From Camarhynchus parvulus (lineage: Eukaryota > Chordata > Aves > Passeriformes > Thraupidae), in the NCBI RefSeq assembly GCF_901933205.1, contig NC_044600.1, positions 9,772,501-9,836,500 of the forward strand: a DNA stretch of 64,000 nt, in the 5' to 3' direction. The position numbers and the translations under genes are program-made. The first letter of the stretch is position 1. Every line of letters begins with the position of its first letter. Positions 51,801-61,342 of the stretch are shown here, piece by piece. Under the pieces are notes generated by a model. It was not told the origin of the DNA, ran no database searches, and was given only the letters and a program-made list of their open reading frames with translations.

Positions 51801-52875
51801 AGAATTATGCTGACATTATTATGGAGCTGAACATGGCGGCTCTTAGAGATGACAAGATGGAAACATACTGCACACCTCTGTATGGGAATGCTGCCCTTTG
51901 TCCCATTATGCTTTTATGAAATAAAAGAGCCACACTTTGTTTTGGTGCATGCAACGGAGAATGGCTGTGCTGCTGAGAATGTCCAGCAGTGCACTGCAGA
52001 CCTGGAACTAACTCCACTTTAAAACACACAAAGAGAAAGGAATTCTGCACAGCATATGTTTGCACCATTTTGCTGGTGGTGCAGTATGACATGAATGATG
52101 AGAAGGCATAAGCTGGTATTTTGCCCTTGAAATGAAACCTCTTGCTGAGCAGGGCTGCCTGTTCCAGTAGCATTTAGGTACAATTTGGTACCACCTTCAA
52201 CAGGGGCAAATGCAGCTTTGACAAATGACACAGCAAGGCAGCCCTGGAACTAACTCTGAACGGTGTGTAATCACTGTATCAAAAGAGGTAAAGCTAGCAC
52301 CATCCTGAAGTTCCTCCAGTGGCAATGGAAGACTCACATCTCAGAAGTCAATGGATTAAGTTCCTGAAGATCTGCTGATAAGGTTTTGGGCTTTCCAAGG
52401 AAACCCAATCACTGCTTGTCTCTCCCTCCCCTTGTTATTTTGCTGATCTGCAGCTTTATCAGAGAACCCCAACAGATGACAGACAGGAAATAAAAATCAT
52501 CTCCTTACCTGAAAAACAATCACAATTGGGATCAATCTTGCAGTCGCAATCTGACGGGGCTCCAGCAATGACAGAGATCTCCCCGTTGGTGGTGACCTGC
52601 TGGATGCGGTTGATTTTCCTCTCGTCGGTCTCGGCGATGTAGAGGACACCGCTGTGGGACACGGCGATGGCGCGGGCGGACTCCAGGGTGGAGTGGATGG
52701 CCACCTTGCTCACCAGGAAATGGTCGATGCCGGGCACCTGGCAGTGGATGGGGCGCCCCGCGATGATCCGCACGCGCCGGCTCTCAGAGATCTGCAGGAC
52801 TATGTTGTTGTCCAGGACATACAGGGAGTTGTCCAGAGGGTTCACTGTCAGGTCTGTTGGCCACTCTAACCGCAC
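27100..52875 (-). CDS. TENM1: TENM1 (teneurin-1), C-terminal half, 9 coding exons, 5' part outside the window
   Basis: The coding sequence is complement(join(27100..27858, 29251..29393, 29887..31107, 31810..32197, 36318..36614, 42491..42726, 44975..45147, 50226..50736, 52509..52875)). It is 4095 bases, or 1364 residues plus TAA, with every junction in phase and all introns GT-AG. Teneurin-1 is a type II transmembrane adhesion protein of neurons that dimerises and binds latrophilins. In order, the exons show NHL propeller blades, the YD/RHS barrel with many Y-x-Y-D-x-x-G repeats, the RHS core signature [20 protein letters not shown], a linker, and the Tox-GHH-like domain ending in TCAP-1 and GRR. 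The human protein has 2725 residues, so about half is here; the cytoplasmic, membrane and EGF parts lie beyond 64000. TENM1 is chosen over paralogues because of the exon 29251-29393 sequence [16 protein letters not shown] and the Xq25-like position next to SH2D1A. Confidence 0.96.
27112..27234 (-). other. TENM1: TCAP-1 peptide region
   Basis: The 41-residue segment runs from [16 protein letters not shown] to [11 protein letters not shown] and is followed by GRR and the stop. In teneurins this segment is the teneurin C-terminal associated peptide, reported to act as a neuromodulator. The glycine before two arginines is the classic signal for C-terminal amidation after removal of basic residues. 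The region follows GEK, not a clear dibasic site, so the mode of release cannot be read from the sequence. Confidence 0.88.
27859..29250 (-). other. TENM1 intron between the last two exons
   Basis: This 1.4-kb AT-rich intron has a GTTAGC donor, weaker than the consensus, and a good CTTTTCCAG acceptor. No repeat or RNA gene is recognised. Confidence 0.85.
29251..29393 (-). CDS. TENM1: TENM1 exon encoding the linker after the RHS core
   Basis: The 143-base exon completes an aspartate codon and encodes [33 protein letters not shown] and [13 protein letters not shown]. This segment lies between the RHS core and the Tox-GHH-like domain and distinguishes TENM1 from its paralogues. It enters in phase 1 and leaves in phase 0, so skipping it would shift the frame. 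Confidence 0.95.
29394..29886 (-). other. TENM1 intron (493 bp)
   Basis: The short intron has a GTAAGA donor and a CTTGTTTTGTAG acceptor. The reading frame of the preceding exon stays open for about 180 bases into it. No other feature is seen. Confidence 0.85.
29887..31107 (-). CDS. TENM1: TENM1 large YD-repeat exon with RHS core
   Basis: The 1221-base exon is the largest in the window and encodes about 407 residues. It starts [20 protein letters not shown] and carries repeated YD motifs such as [31 protein letters not shown] and [11 protein letters not shown]. It then has [19 protein letters not shown] and the RHS core with [17 protein letters not shown]. These repeats form the barrel that encloses the C-terminal segment in solved teneurin structures. 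It ends in [10 protein letters not shown] with one base carried over. Open frames on the opposite strand are shadows. Confidence 0.97.
31108..31809 (-). other. TENM1 intron (702 bp)
   Basis: The intron has an unusual GTTTGT donor and a TTGTTTTGGACAG acceptor. It is AT-rich, and nothing else is recognised. Confidence 0.85.
31810..32197 (-). CDS. TENM1: TENM1 YD-repeat exon (SVMLLLHSQ)
   Basis: The 388-base exon starts [20 protein letters not shown] and includes [40 protein letters not shown] and the end [11 protein letters not shown]. All are standard YD-shell positions of teneurins. Phase is 0 at entry and 1 at exit. The part between about 31930 and 32190 is very rich in GC and CpG, unlike the two exons on either side. 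Confidence 0.96.
32198..36317 (-). other. TENM1 intron (4.1 kb)
   Basis: An AT-rich intron with a GTAAAT donor and a GTTTGCTTGCAG acceptor. A low-complexity AATAAATAT-type stretch lies at 36205-36256, next to the upstream exon. A weak CR1-like string near 34530 is too short to call. No other gene is supported. Confidence 0.8.
36205..36256. repeat. AATAAATAT-type simple repeat
   Basis: Irregular units of AATAAATAT and AAATATAAT fill about 50 bases, ending some 60 bases from the TENM1 exon at 36318. Confidence 0.8.
36318..36614 (-). CDS. TENM1: TENM1 YD-repeat exon ([19 protein letters not shown])
   Basis: The 297-base exon (99 codons, phase 0 at both ends) encodes [40 protein letters not shown] and ends [15 protein letters not shown]. 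It carries YD motifs and a potential N-glycosylation site, NIT, in EVNITYS. Because it is phase-symmetric, it could be skipped without a frameshift. The donor is GAAAAG|GTAAAT. Confidence 0.96.
37487..37536. repeat. 22-bp tandem duplication
   Basis: Two perfect adjacent 22-bp copies (37487-37508 and 37509-37530), beginning GCACAGACAAGTGCAGG, are followed by a six-base start of a third copy. Confidence 0.9.
40431..40482 (+). mobile_element. CR1 LINE 3' tip
   Basis: TTGGACTTGATGATCTTAGA, then GGTCTTTTCAA and the terminal ATGATTCTATGATTCT form the last 50 bases of an avian CR1, here on the + strand. The body upstream is too diverged to place the 5' border. Confidence 0.82.
40949..40966. repeat. 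Poly-T run
   Basis: Eighteen consecutive T lie in a TENM1 intron. On the TENM1 sense it is an A run, so it could prime oligo-dT falsely from unspliced RNA. Confidence 0.85.
42491..42726 (-). CDS. TENM1: TENM1 YD-repeat exon ([13 protein letters not shown])
   Basis: The 236-base exon completes an aspartate codon and encodes [38 protein letters not shown], and [15 protein letters not shown] up to ERRLR. Two NIS sequons (in CNISLP and GNISTF) are potential N-glycosylation sites. Phase is 1 at entry and 0 at exit. The real end is CTAAGG|GTAAGG; the open frame simply runs on past it. Confidence 0.95.
42727..44974 (-). other. TENM1 intron (2.2 kb)
   Basis: The donor is GTAATA and the acceptor is TTTTTTTTGACAG. 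It includes an 11-base T run at 43693-43703 and a somewhat GC-richer part near 43140-43560 with short open frames that I do not credit. Confidence 0.8.
44975..45147 (-). CDS. TENM1: TENM1 YD-repeat exon ([15 protein letters not shown])
   Basis: The 173-base exon completes the glutamate of Y-E-Y-D and encodes [38 protein letters not shown] and ends STIYTLKQ. It is a clear YD repeat with sequons NAT and NFS. The acceptor TTTTGCAG and donor AACAAG|GTAATA fit the phases of both neighbours. Confidence 0.95.
45148..50225 (-). other. TENM1 intron (5.1 kb)
   Basis: The donor is GTAAGT and the acceptor is ATCCTTTTGCAG. A 14-bp duplication of AACACTAGAGAATG lies at 46436-46463. The rest is AT-rich, with no gene, RNA or repeat family that I can support. 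Confidence 0.8.
46436..46463. repeat. 14-bp tandem duplication
   Basis: AACACTAGAGAATG occurs twice in direct succession inside a TENM1 intron. Confidence 0.88.
50226..50736 (-). CDS. TENM1: TENM1 exon spanning the end of the NHL propeller and start of the YD shell
   Basis: The 511-base exon completes a glycine and encodes [38 protein letters not shown] (an NHL blade) and [18 protein letters not shown]. It goes on to [20 protein letters not shown] and ends [14 protein letters not shown]. Sequons NGT and NFS are present. The donor TATGA|GTAAGT splits the codon that is completed at 45147. The middle (about 50370-50660) is extremely rich in GC; an open frame on the opposite strand (50315-50689) is its shadow. 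Confidence 0.96.
50737..52508 (-). other. TENM1 intron (1.8 kb)
   Basis: The donor is GTAAGG and the acceptor is CATTTCTCCTCCAG. No repeat or RNA gene is recognised. Confidence 0.82.
52509..52875 (-). CDS. TENM1: TENM1 NHL-propeller exon (most 5' exon in the window)
   Basis: The 367-base exon starts [20 protein letters not shown] after GTTTTTTCCAG in phase 0. It has NHL blade sequence ([17 protein letters not shown] and [20 protein letters not shown]) and the cysteine-rich loop [14 protein letters not shown] at its end. The first codon is GTG, which is an internal valine and not a start. The GC-rich middle (52550-52770) again contrasts with the AT-rich introns. Confidence 0.95.
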
Positions 52876-55800
52876 CTGGAAAAAACAAAAAAGGGAAAGC
52901 AGGGAAAAAAATGGAAGGAGAATGATTAGGGCAGTACAGCAGTTTTATTTAACCGTGTCTGAGCACATCATCAAGATACCTGGCAGATTCTCTCAGCACA
53001 CAGATTCTCTAGTACCTTTAATTAGGTTTGGAACAAATTTCAACAAGCATACTCTTTTCTGAGGTCCCACTCCAGGTCCCACTCCAGTGTGGAACAAAAT
53101 TTGATTTGAAAAGTAATTTAGCACCCTCTGAGAGGTATTTGCACAAGTCCATTAAAGCGGGAACTTTATTACACCTATGCAGTCATGCAAATAAAAACAC
53201 ACACTTCATGTCATGCAACATCAGCCAGAAAATTTTTTAGGTCTGAATGTTATTGTTTCAAGGTTGCAGTCAATGCTGGCAGAGTGGAGAACAGTGAGAG
53301 GTTGTCAATGTTGTAACACTTTAATTGCCTGTTAGCACAAAAGGAAAATGACATACCAGAAGAGTAGGACACATTTCCACTGTTATTTACTAAGCAAGAA
53401 ATGTTTATAAGACTTATATGCCAAAAGAAATACTAGCTTAATTCTTTGTAACAAAATAATATACCAATATATCTTACTTTGTATGATAATGCAGCCAAGC
53501 TTAATTATTTATAATGATTTTGCTTTGTGAGTTTATTATTTCAGTCATGGAATAAGTAAATTTGTCATACTTAAGGGTAGCGTTTTGCCTTTCTCCGTGT
53601 AGGTGAGAGTGCTGACCAAAGGAAGTTTCAAACCAAGCTGGAGGAAATAGCTGAAGAATGACCTCTCTCAAAAGGTATCACTCTGATACCTTTTGCACTG
53701 TGATCTGGAGGAATTAAACATGCTTCAAATTAAAAGTGGGGCTTCCTGTCAACCTGAAAGGCAACCAGTACACAGGCTGCTGATTACAGCAGGTGCTGGC
53801 CAGAGCTTCAAACTCCTTCTGCTGAGAAAGGCATTGCAGGATTGCTGAACTGGGAAACAACAAAAGAGCAGCCTGGTCCCTCTCCCCAGCTCATGCCAGT
53901 GGAGGATTTGGATTCCAGGATGTCTCTGGAAAGGTCAGAAAACAACTGAGCCCCTGAGATTGCAAGAGATCATATTTAAGTCTGTCTCAGGATGCTTTAC
54001 TTGTTATCCTTCATGAAGAGATGACTGCTTTTATCTGAGTGGAATTTTTCTGGTCTAAATATTTCAATCATCAGAAGACAATAATTACCAGCCTAAAATG
54101 TAACTGTTCTACACGCTTTATATATCACAGAAGCTTTTACTATTTCACTTATTCTCACTTTGATGCTGGTTTTGCTCATTTTTCCACTGTGCTGATTAAA
54201 AGCATTATGAGTGCAGAGACTGCTGATGCTACCACAATGCTCAATGCCATATGCTGGAGTGTGTGGCCATCAGCAGCCACCTGCCTGCCTGGGGTCAGCT
54301 CAGCACCAGGCTGGAGGCCAAGTCTCTCCCTTCCTCAAGCAGCAGTATTTCCTGAATAATCTCATTTCCAGAAGTGCATTGCTGGTTTGGTAAGTGATGT
54401 TTTAATAATGTGAGGAGGGCACTGTGGCTGCTGTGTCTCATGCTGTGTGGGTACCACACCATTACAAAGGTTCACAGAGCAATCTCACTCCTGCTTGTGC
54501 CCAGGCCTTTTGACCAGGCAGCATCATAACTGGCATTAAGACTAATGCTCTTGGGCTCAAGATTTCTTCTGAACCAGGTGGTGGAGTCCTTCCAAATGAT
54601 GCTAAATGTGGTGAAGCAGTTGGAAACAGATTCCTCCCATAGCAGTGTTAATTTCTGTGCACCTGTGACTGCCTGGGTTCCCCCCCACTGCTCTGAGGCT
54701 GGTTTGCACACCACTGTTAGCTCTTGCTTCAGCTGAGAGCTCACTGAGACACCAAATAAAACTCTTCACTTAACAGAAAAATCTCTACATGGCTTTCTCC
54801 AAGAAGCTTGGGAAAAACCATATTTGCAATGCACCTTTTAATGCAGAATAATTGCTTTTTCTACCAAAGTAGATGGATTAGTTTTAATGGCAAATAGACA
54901 CCTTCAACTTTAGGGCCTCCACAGATGGCATTGCTGTAAAAATAATCTTTGATTATCTGCAACTAGATTATTCACAATTAAAAATCTGGGACAAAACCAT
55001 CTATTTTACCATAATGACCTTGCCTAGCACCTGCCATGTTTTGATAACTGGTTTTCTTTTTTGGACCAGCTACACTGCCTTTGCCCAGCAAATAATGTGA
55101 ATTCCTCCCACTGTGAAGGTATGTCTGGTGTCCTGCAGATAAACAGGGACTGGTTTGGGCCTAGAAAACTTTTTCTCTGGTTTATATGAGGTGGGTTTGG
55201 TTTACTGAAATAGAAGAAACTCTTATGCAGCTGCACATTTCACTTGAAGCAATGTGCCTAAAGCTTAACAGCTGTTAACTGCAAGCATATTTGCTTTCAT
55301 ACTGCTCACATCTGCAAAACTAGCTGCAGTGAGGTAAAAATAAATAAAATTGTAGTTGGAAACATCTAAATAATTTTTGTTACCACACCAGAACTGCTGC
55401 CCAGCTCTCTGCTCTGCAAAGCTAACTGAAGGTTATTCCTACAGCTTCCCTTCTGCAGTTTAAAGCAGTCATGGATGTATCCCTAGTTAAATTTCACCTG
55501 AAATATTGAAGATAGCATACACCTATCTGGAGATTGCAGCATAAAAACCAGCTGCTGCACACTGCAAGCTTATGCTGGTGAAACTGGAGGGGGAAAAAAG
55601 GTGAAATAGCCCAATTAAAATCAAACATACACAATAATACAAATGACTGAGCATTCCTAACCTGAACAAGAATTTCAGAGATTTAGAAGAAATCTGCACT
55701 GTTCTTGTCAGGATTAGCCTTCATGACATATTAAAGTGGTGTAAGATGGGACTGCTGCTGTCCCACTCCATCCCTTCTCCCAGTGCAGTCCCCAGCAGCA

Positions 55801-57607
55801 AGGCCAGTTTATATCTTCCTACAGAGAGCAGGTTCAGGACAGTTTGCTGGTAAAAAACTAATCACCTAAATCAGCTTAAGCTGAAGTGTAACTGCACCCT
55901 CAGGTTCACTGTTACCTTGAAAAGTCACTGGTTGTTTACTCCTCGTTAAAGCAAGCTGCCCTCTGGCAGCTTCTGTGACCAAACCATCAGTTGTGCTTCA
56001 TTCAAGGGTAATACACATATTACAGAGAAGCACCTCGATTTTCATCTGATAGCACTGTGCCTGCTACAAAGTTCTTCCAGACAAAACCTCAGTTAGCGTT
56101 AGAACATTAAATCAATTAATCTACCTTTAAATTTGAAGCAGTACTTCACAAGTCTGTGTAAAAAAGTCATTTTCCATATATGTATATATCTTTTGTAACT
56201 CAAAACGGGCCAATTCCAAGCATTTTTTCTTATATTCGGTTGGACTTCTTTTTTGAGCATTGTCCAGAAATGGCATTGCTGATTATCCCATTATAAACAA
56301 CCAGCCAGGGTTTGTTTATTCATCACAGACTGAAATTTTCAGGTGACAATTCTGGTTTGGTTCACAGGAGACTGAGTATATGCAATAGAAATCACTGACA
56401 AAACAAGTGAACTCTCGAGCAATGAGACTTTTTGCATCTAAGTATTAACATGTCAGCTTTCGTAGGAATTCAGCATTTAACTATTAACATAAAGACTCCA
56501 GCTAAATCTAATAATCCATCTCTGGTTTGCGAAGTGCAAAATTAACTGATCTGGCTTTCTAATGCATTTTTTTCATGTCAAGTGCTCTGGAAAACACAAA
56601 GTGCACTAATGTGGCTTTAGTTTAAATGAATTTTCACTGGGAGATCTCACCATGGGCTACAACACAGGCTGCAACGGAATCTCTGCTCCAGCACCTGCAG
56701 CATCTCCTCCTCCTTCCTCATTGACCTGGGTGTCAGCAGAGCTGCTCCTCTCACATATTCCCACTCCTCTCTCTTGAGGGTTTTTTCTCCTTAGACACAT
56801 TATCCCAGAGGTGTTACCACTGCTGCTAATGCCTTGGTCAGCCTTGGATCCACTGGACGTGGGGGCTTCTCACAGAAGCCATCCCTGCTAAAGCAAACCT
56901 TGCCACACAAACCCACTCCACCCTCCCGCAGCAAAGCTTGACAACTAAATTAAACAGCACGAGTTTTTTGCCCAATGGCACTGCTAGGAGAGTCCACACA
57001 TATACTCAACCATTTGTGCCTGTAGATGTACACACATCCATGGGTTAGTTTGTGAAGAACACTGCTTCACTTTTGGTTTTGAGCATATGGATAAAACTTT
57101 CTGCACATTTTGCATGACGTTTGATGGCTGAGCCATTTTTGGTACTGTTTTAAACAAATCATATCAAACAACTTATACTGTTCATATCAAAGTAAGACAA
57201 GTAAAGAGTGAAAAATTTATTCTCGTCTGCAAATGCCAGTTTCAAGAGCTTAACTGTTTGGTTGTGGGGGTAAATTTCACTGGGATAAGTTTCATTTATC
57301 ATGGATTAAAAGAAGCTGCATAAATCCCTGGAAAGGCTTCACCATTGCTTTGATTTCTTGCCATGTATTGCTTGTTTATTTTGATTCAATTTCATGTAAC
57401 AGCATGAAATTCATGCCAAAATTTTTCTGATAGTCCTGACTGATGGATTACTTCCTATCTGTGCTGCTCAGTTTCAAGCACTTCTGTTTATGCTACCTCT
57501 GCCTTTCTTCAGCTCTATGATAAGCACTTGCAGACCTGCTCATGCCTCTTCTGTATTTCTCCTTTGCTGCTAACTTCCTTTTAAAATTTCCTTTTATTTA
57601 TCTTAAG

Positions 57608-57868
57608 AGTCATAGAATATCCTGAGAGGGATGGACCTGCATGTATTGAGTCCAACTCCTGACCTTGCAGAGCACAGCCCCAAAAATCACACCACATGCC
57701 TGAGGACATCATCCAAATGCTCCTTGAGCTCTGTCAGGCTTGGTCCTATGAACCCTTCCCTGTTCTAGAGCCTGAAGAACCTCTGGGTGAAGAACCTTTT
57801 CCTAATATCCCACCTACATCTCTCCTGACACAGCCTCATGCCATTCCCATGGGTCCCATTTATACTCC
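57608..57868 (-). mobile_element. CR1 LINE 3' fragment
   Basis: The stretch starts with a decayed CR1 terminus (AGTCATAGAATATCCTGAG). It continues with TTGAGTCCAACTCCTGACC, CACACCACATGCCTGAGGAC and CTCTGGGTGAAGAACCTTTT, up to a GCCATTCCCATGGGTCC tail, all typical of avian CR1 3' ends. It is on the - strand, about 260 bp, and 5'-truncated. A 73-codon open frame inside it is a chance reading through CR1 sequence. Confidence 0.9.
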
Positions 57869-60855
57869 AGATGTTGTTTCCAAACCCTTTTACTCACCAC
57901 AACGACCTTCTAAATAGCATTTTTCTCTCTTCCTGCCTAAACCCTTCTTTCTCCTTCTTCCTGGGAGAGAAGTGGCTCCAAGGAAGGGCTCACACAGGCA
58001 GGCATTAGGAGTGAGCTGGTAGTTTACAAGGCTGAAGGAGACTGGTTCTGCTTCCCTGAACTCTTCACAGGATGTCTCACTACATATATTTCTCACTATT
58101 TTTTTCCCCGTTAACAATCATGGATATTTTTCATCATTTTCTGTCAGTTTGCTCTCACTCTGGGCTCTTCCTTTTGTTGACACTGACACTGTCAGCTCCC
58201 CTCATCAGCTTTGCTCCTTTCTTAATGGCACACAGCAACACAATTCGGGTCCTGTGGTTTGACACTGGGGAACCCTTCCCTGTGGTGGGATTACAGCCTC
58301 ATCCCACGCTGGAGGAGCCTTTGTGTCTCCTGATTCTGATGCTGCATAGCATAAAATCCAGAATTTCACAGTTCAGCTGTAGCAGTCCCTGCCCTAGACT
58401 TCACAAAATGTTGCTCTCTGCACTCACTGGTTCCCAGTGAAAAACCCAAATAAATGAGTTTTACAGCCTAATGGCTGCTGTTTTCTACCCTGGGCTGGGA
58501 AAGCAGCTGTGGCACATTTCCAGATGCAGCTCAGAGGTCTGAGGCCACTAGTTCTCCAGGATCTTGGCTCAGAGAATCTCCCTGCCAACCTGCTTTTGCT
58601 GTCAATTATTTCCGGCTGATGAGGGACCTGCTGCAGGAATATGAAGGAAAAGCACCACTTCAACAGTTTACACTGCCTGTCTTTGCTTGCCACAAGACTT
58701 GCTGTGCTCTCATTTCCCAGCTCTCTTCTTGTTTCATAATTTCTTGTTATTTTTTACTGCTTCGCAACTTCCGAGACCGTATCTGGGGTCTAGTAAATTG
58801 ATAGGAAAAGTTGATTTCTATGGGGACAGTTTTCAAATCATCCTTATTTAACAATAGAGGGAATATTATCTAGTGTCACATAAGCACACTGACTATAAAA
58901 ATCAATGGGACTTAGATTGCTAAGCCATTTAAGTCTGCTTAAACATGGTACCCATGGTTTACACAGGCTATGAAAGGAACACTTTGTTAAATGCCCAGAA
59001 GGAATTTATGAACTGACTGGTACCTCTGAGAGGAGGAATCTTAGACTCTTCAATTAAAATATCTCAAAATAGACCATGAATTTGAATCTAACCCAAACAT
59101 GTCTCCAGTGCTGGAGTGGGAATAGCTGTCCTCCAGACATGCTGCTGCAGGTAATTTGCACAGCCAAAAGGAGGGAATAGGACCAGGTGGAAATCTAGCT
59201 AATAACAGGACTGGCTCCATTCTCCCTCACTCTGTAACTGATGATTCCAGGTCCTGGGGCTTGTCAGACAAGATGGCACAAAAGTGGGGTTGCATAAATC
59301 TTGAGTTTTGGCTTCATCTCTCTGTTTTGGGCTCAGAATACACAAAGCCAGAGAGCTGCCAATGCAGATAAGGGAAAGGAGTATCTGGAAAAGCTTTAAT
59401 TGAGACAGTAATTAAGAGCTGTTTGAGAACAGTCAGGGGCTGGAGCTAGCATGTTATTGTGTCTTTTGTTTCCAATAACTGCTGAGGTTCATAAAAGCAT
59501 CTGGCCTGAAAACTGAGAGGATGAAAGCATACATAAAATGAAATTTCCAAAACTGAAAAAGCCAAACCCCCTGCCTTTCAGCAACACCAGCCACTGTGAA
59601 TATATCACCTAAATACTCAGACTCTTCCCTGAATTCTGAATGAAACTCATAATGAAAATTTAAATTAAATTCTTGAAATCAAAACTTCCTGCAGATTTGT
59701 GCCCAGGAAACTGCCTGCCTCTGCAGGATCTTGACCTCTGACAACAGCTCTGCTCCCCAGGGCAGAGCTCCTTTAAATCGAGGGATGGGCAGAAAGCAGG
59801 ACTGGGGGCAGAGAAGGATGAGGAGCTGCTGCCAGGAGGTTTCCAGTTGAGATGTGGGAGCCAAAACTGCTCCTCAGCCAGCTCAGGGCTGTGAAACACA
59901 TTCCCACAAGGATCAGATCGAATGCCAACTCCACAGCTTTCACAAGAAAATACAAATCCACTTCTGTGGTATAAGCCTTCCCTTAAGAGTTAAACTCACA
60001 AATACAACTTCTGCAAGGGAAAGAAAATAGGGTGGGAAAAATAGTTATCCTGAAATTCATGCTTATGGCAGAATTTGCCATCTTCTATGGCAAATTCCTG
60101 CAACTTTATGCAAGTCAATAGTAACAGCTTTTAAAAATCCATTACAAGAGTGGACTAAGCATTTACTAAAATTCAGCAGAGAGTTAAAGTAAAATAGCTA
60201 CAGAAAAGTTTCATGATTATCTTTAAATGATACATTTTTTTTCTTCATGGATATAAAAAATGGTAGGCAGACAAACCAACAGAAGTAATTTGAGTTCTTA
60301 CTTTTACAGAAATTAGCACCAAGATCAATTGTTATCACAAGATGATTTTCTGCAACTAATCTTTCACAAGTATTTACACAATAGGTCTTTCAACTGAGGA
60401 AAATGAATGCAAACAAACTAGCTGTGGTGCTGAATAGAAAGCAAACACACACTGTTGTAAGACTTCAAACAGCTAACAGAAAAAAAAATGGGCACCTTGC
60501 ATTTTGCAGAACAAACAAGACAACAGCATTCTGTGCAGCAACCCTTCAGTGTGAGCATTTGTATTGATTAAATGCAAGAAAATGCACTGGAGAATGTTTG
60601 ATTCTAGTCTGAGACTGTAAGCAGGCACTCTGCTTTAAATTTCTGTCAGTTCAGGGCTTTGGTTACTGCTGTGATGCATATTTGGATATGCATTGTCAGA
60701 CTGTGCCAGAACAGCTTACAAGGATAACGTTTAGGACTAAAGTTTTTTAAGCAAAATTCAATAACTACCACTCGACTGAACAACATATCTCAAGCCTGTG
60801 ATGGATTAACTTGGACATAGAAGGAGAGGCATTCTCTTTTCTTGCCTTCCAAAAA

Positions 60856-61290
60856 GGCTCTAGAAAAGAGATTGTAAAAGTGCACCTGAAAATAGTTTCA
60901 CAATAGGTTCCTAATCAGATCAATAAATAGTTTTTGATTTTCAGTAGCTGAGTTCTAGATCTAGAAAGACAGCATGGCTTCAGGCCTAGAAAGGCTGAAA
61001 GGGCTCCACAGAAATGCCAGGCAGGCTCTACGAAAAAGCCCTAAAAGGCTTCCAAACTACTCCAGGAGAAAGATCCAGTGGCTCACTGGCCATGCTCCAG
61101 AAGCCACGGATTCCACTGCTCCATAAGCTGTAGATCTAGAAAGGCTGCTTACCTTAAAAAATCCTAAATGCCTTCAGAATGACCCTTGACATCTCTAGTG
61201 GGGTCCTAAATATATGGATCTCAGGCTTCCAGCAGCTTCTAGACTCAGAAAGCTAAAGGAATCCCTAGCAAGTACTAGGTCTAGAAATGT
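60856..61290. repeat. Degenerate CTAGAAAGGCT-type repeat cluster
   Basis: Variants of CTAGAAA, often next to AGGCT, recur at about 60859, 60961, 60985, 61028 (as CTACGAAA), 61136, 61233 (as CTAGACTCAGAAAG) and 61281. Spacing is irregular and the copies have diverged, as in an old tandem array. No transposon family is recognised. Confidence 0.5.
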
Positions 61291-61328
61291 CCTTTTAAAT
61301 CTCTTCCTTATTCCTTCAAACCAAATAC

Positions 61329-61342
61329 AAAAAAAAAAAAAA
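61329..61342. repeat. Poly-A run
   Basis: Fourteen consecutive A close to the degenerate repeat cluster. Confidence 0.85.

Noticed and set aside
57696..57917. 73-codon + strand open frame rich in P and E
   Set aside because: It lies inside a CR1 3' fragment that runs in the opposite direction.
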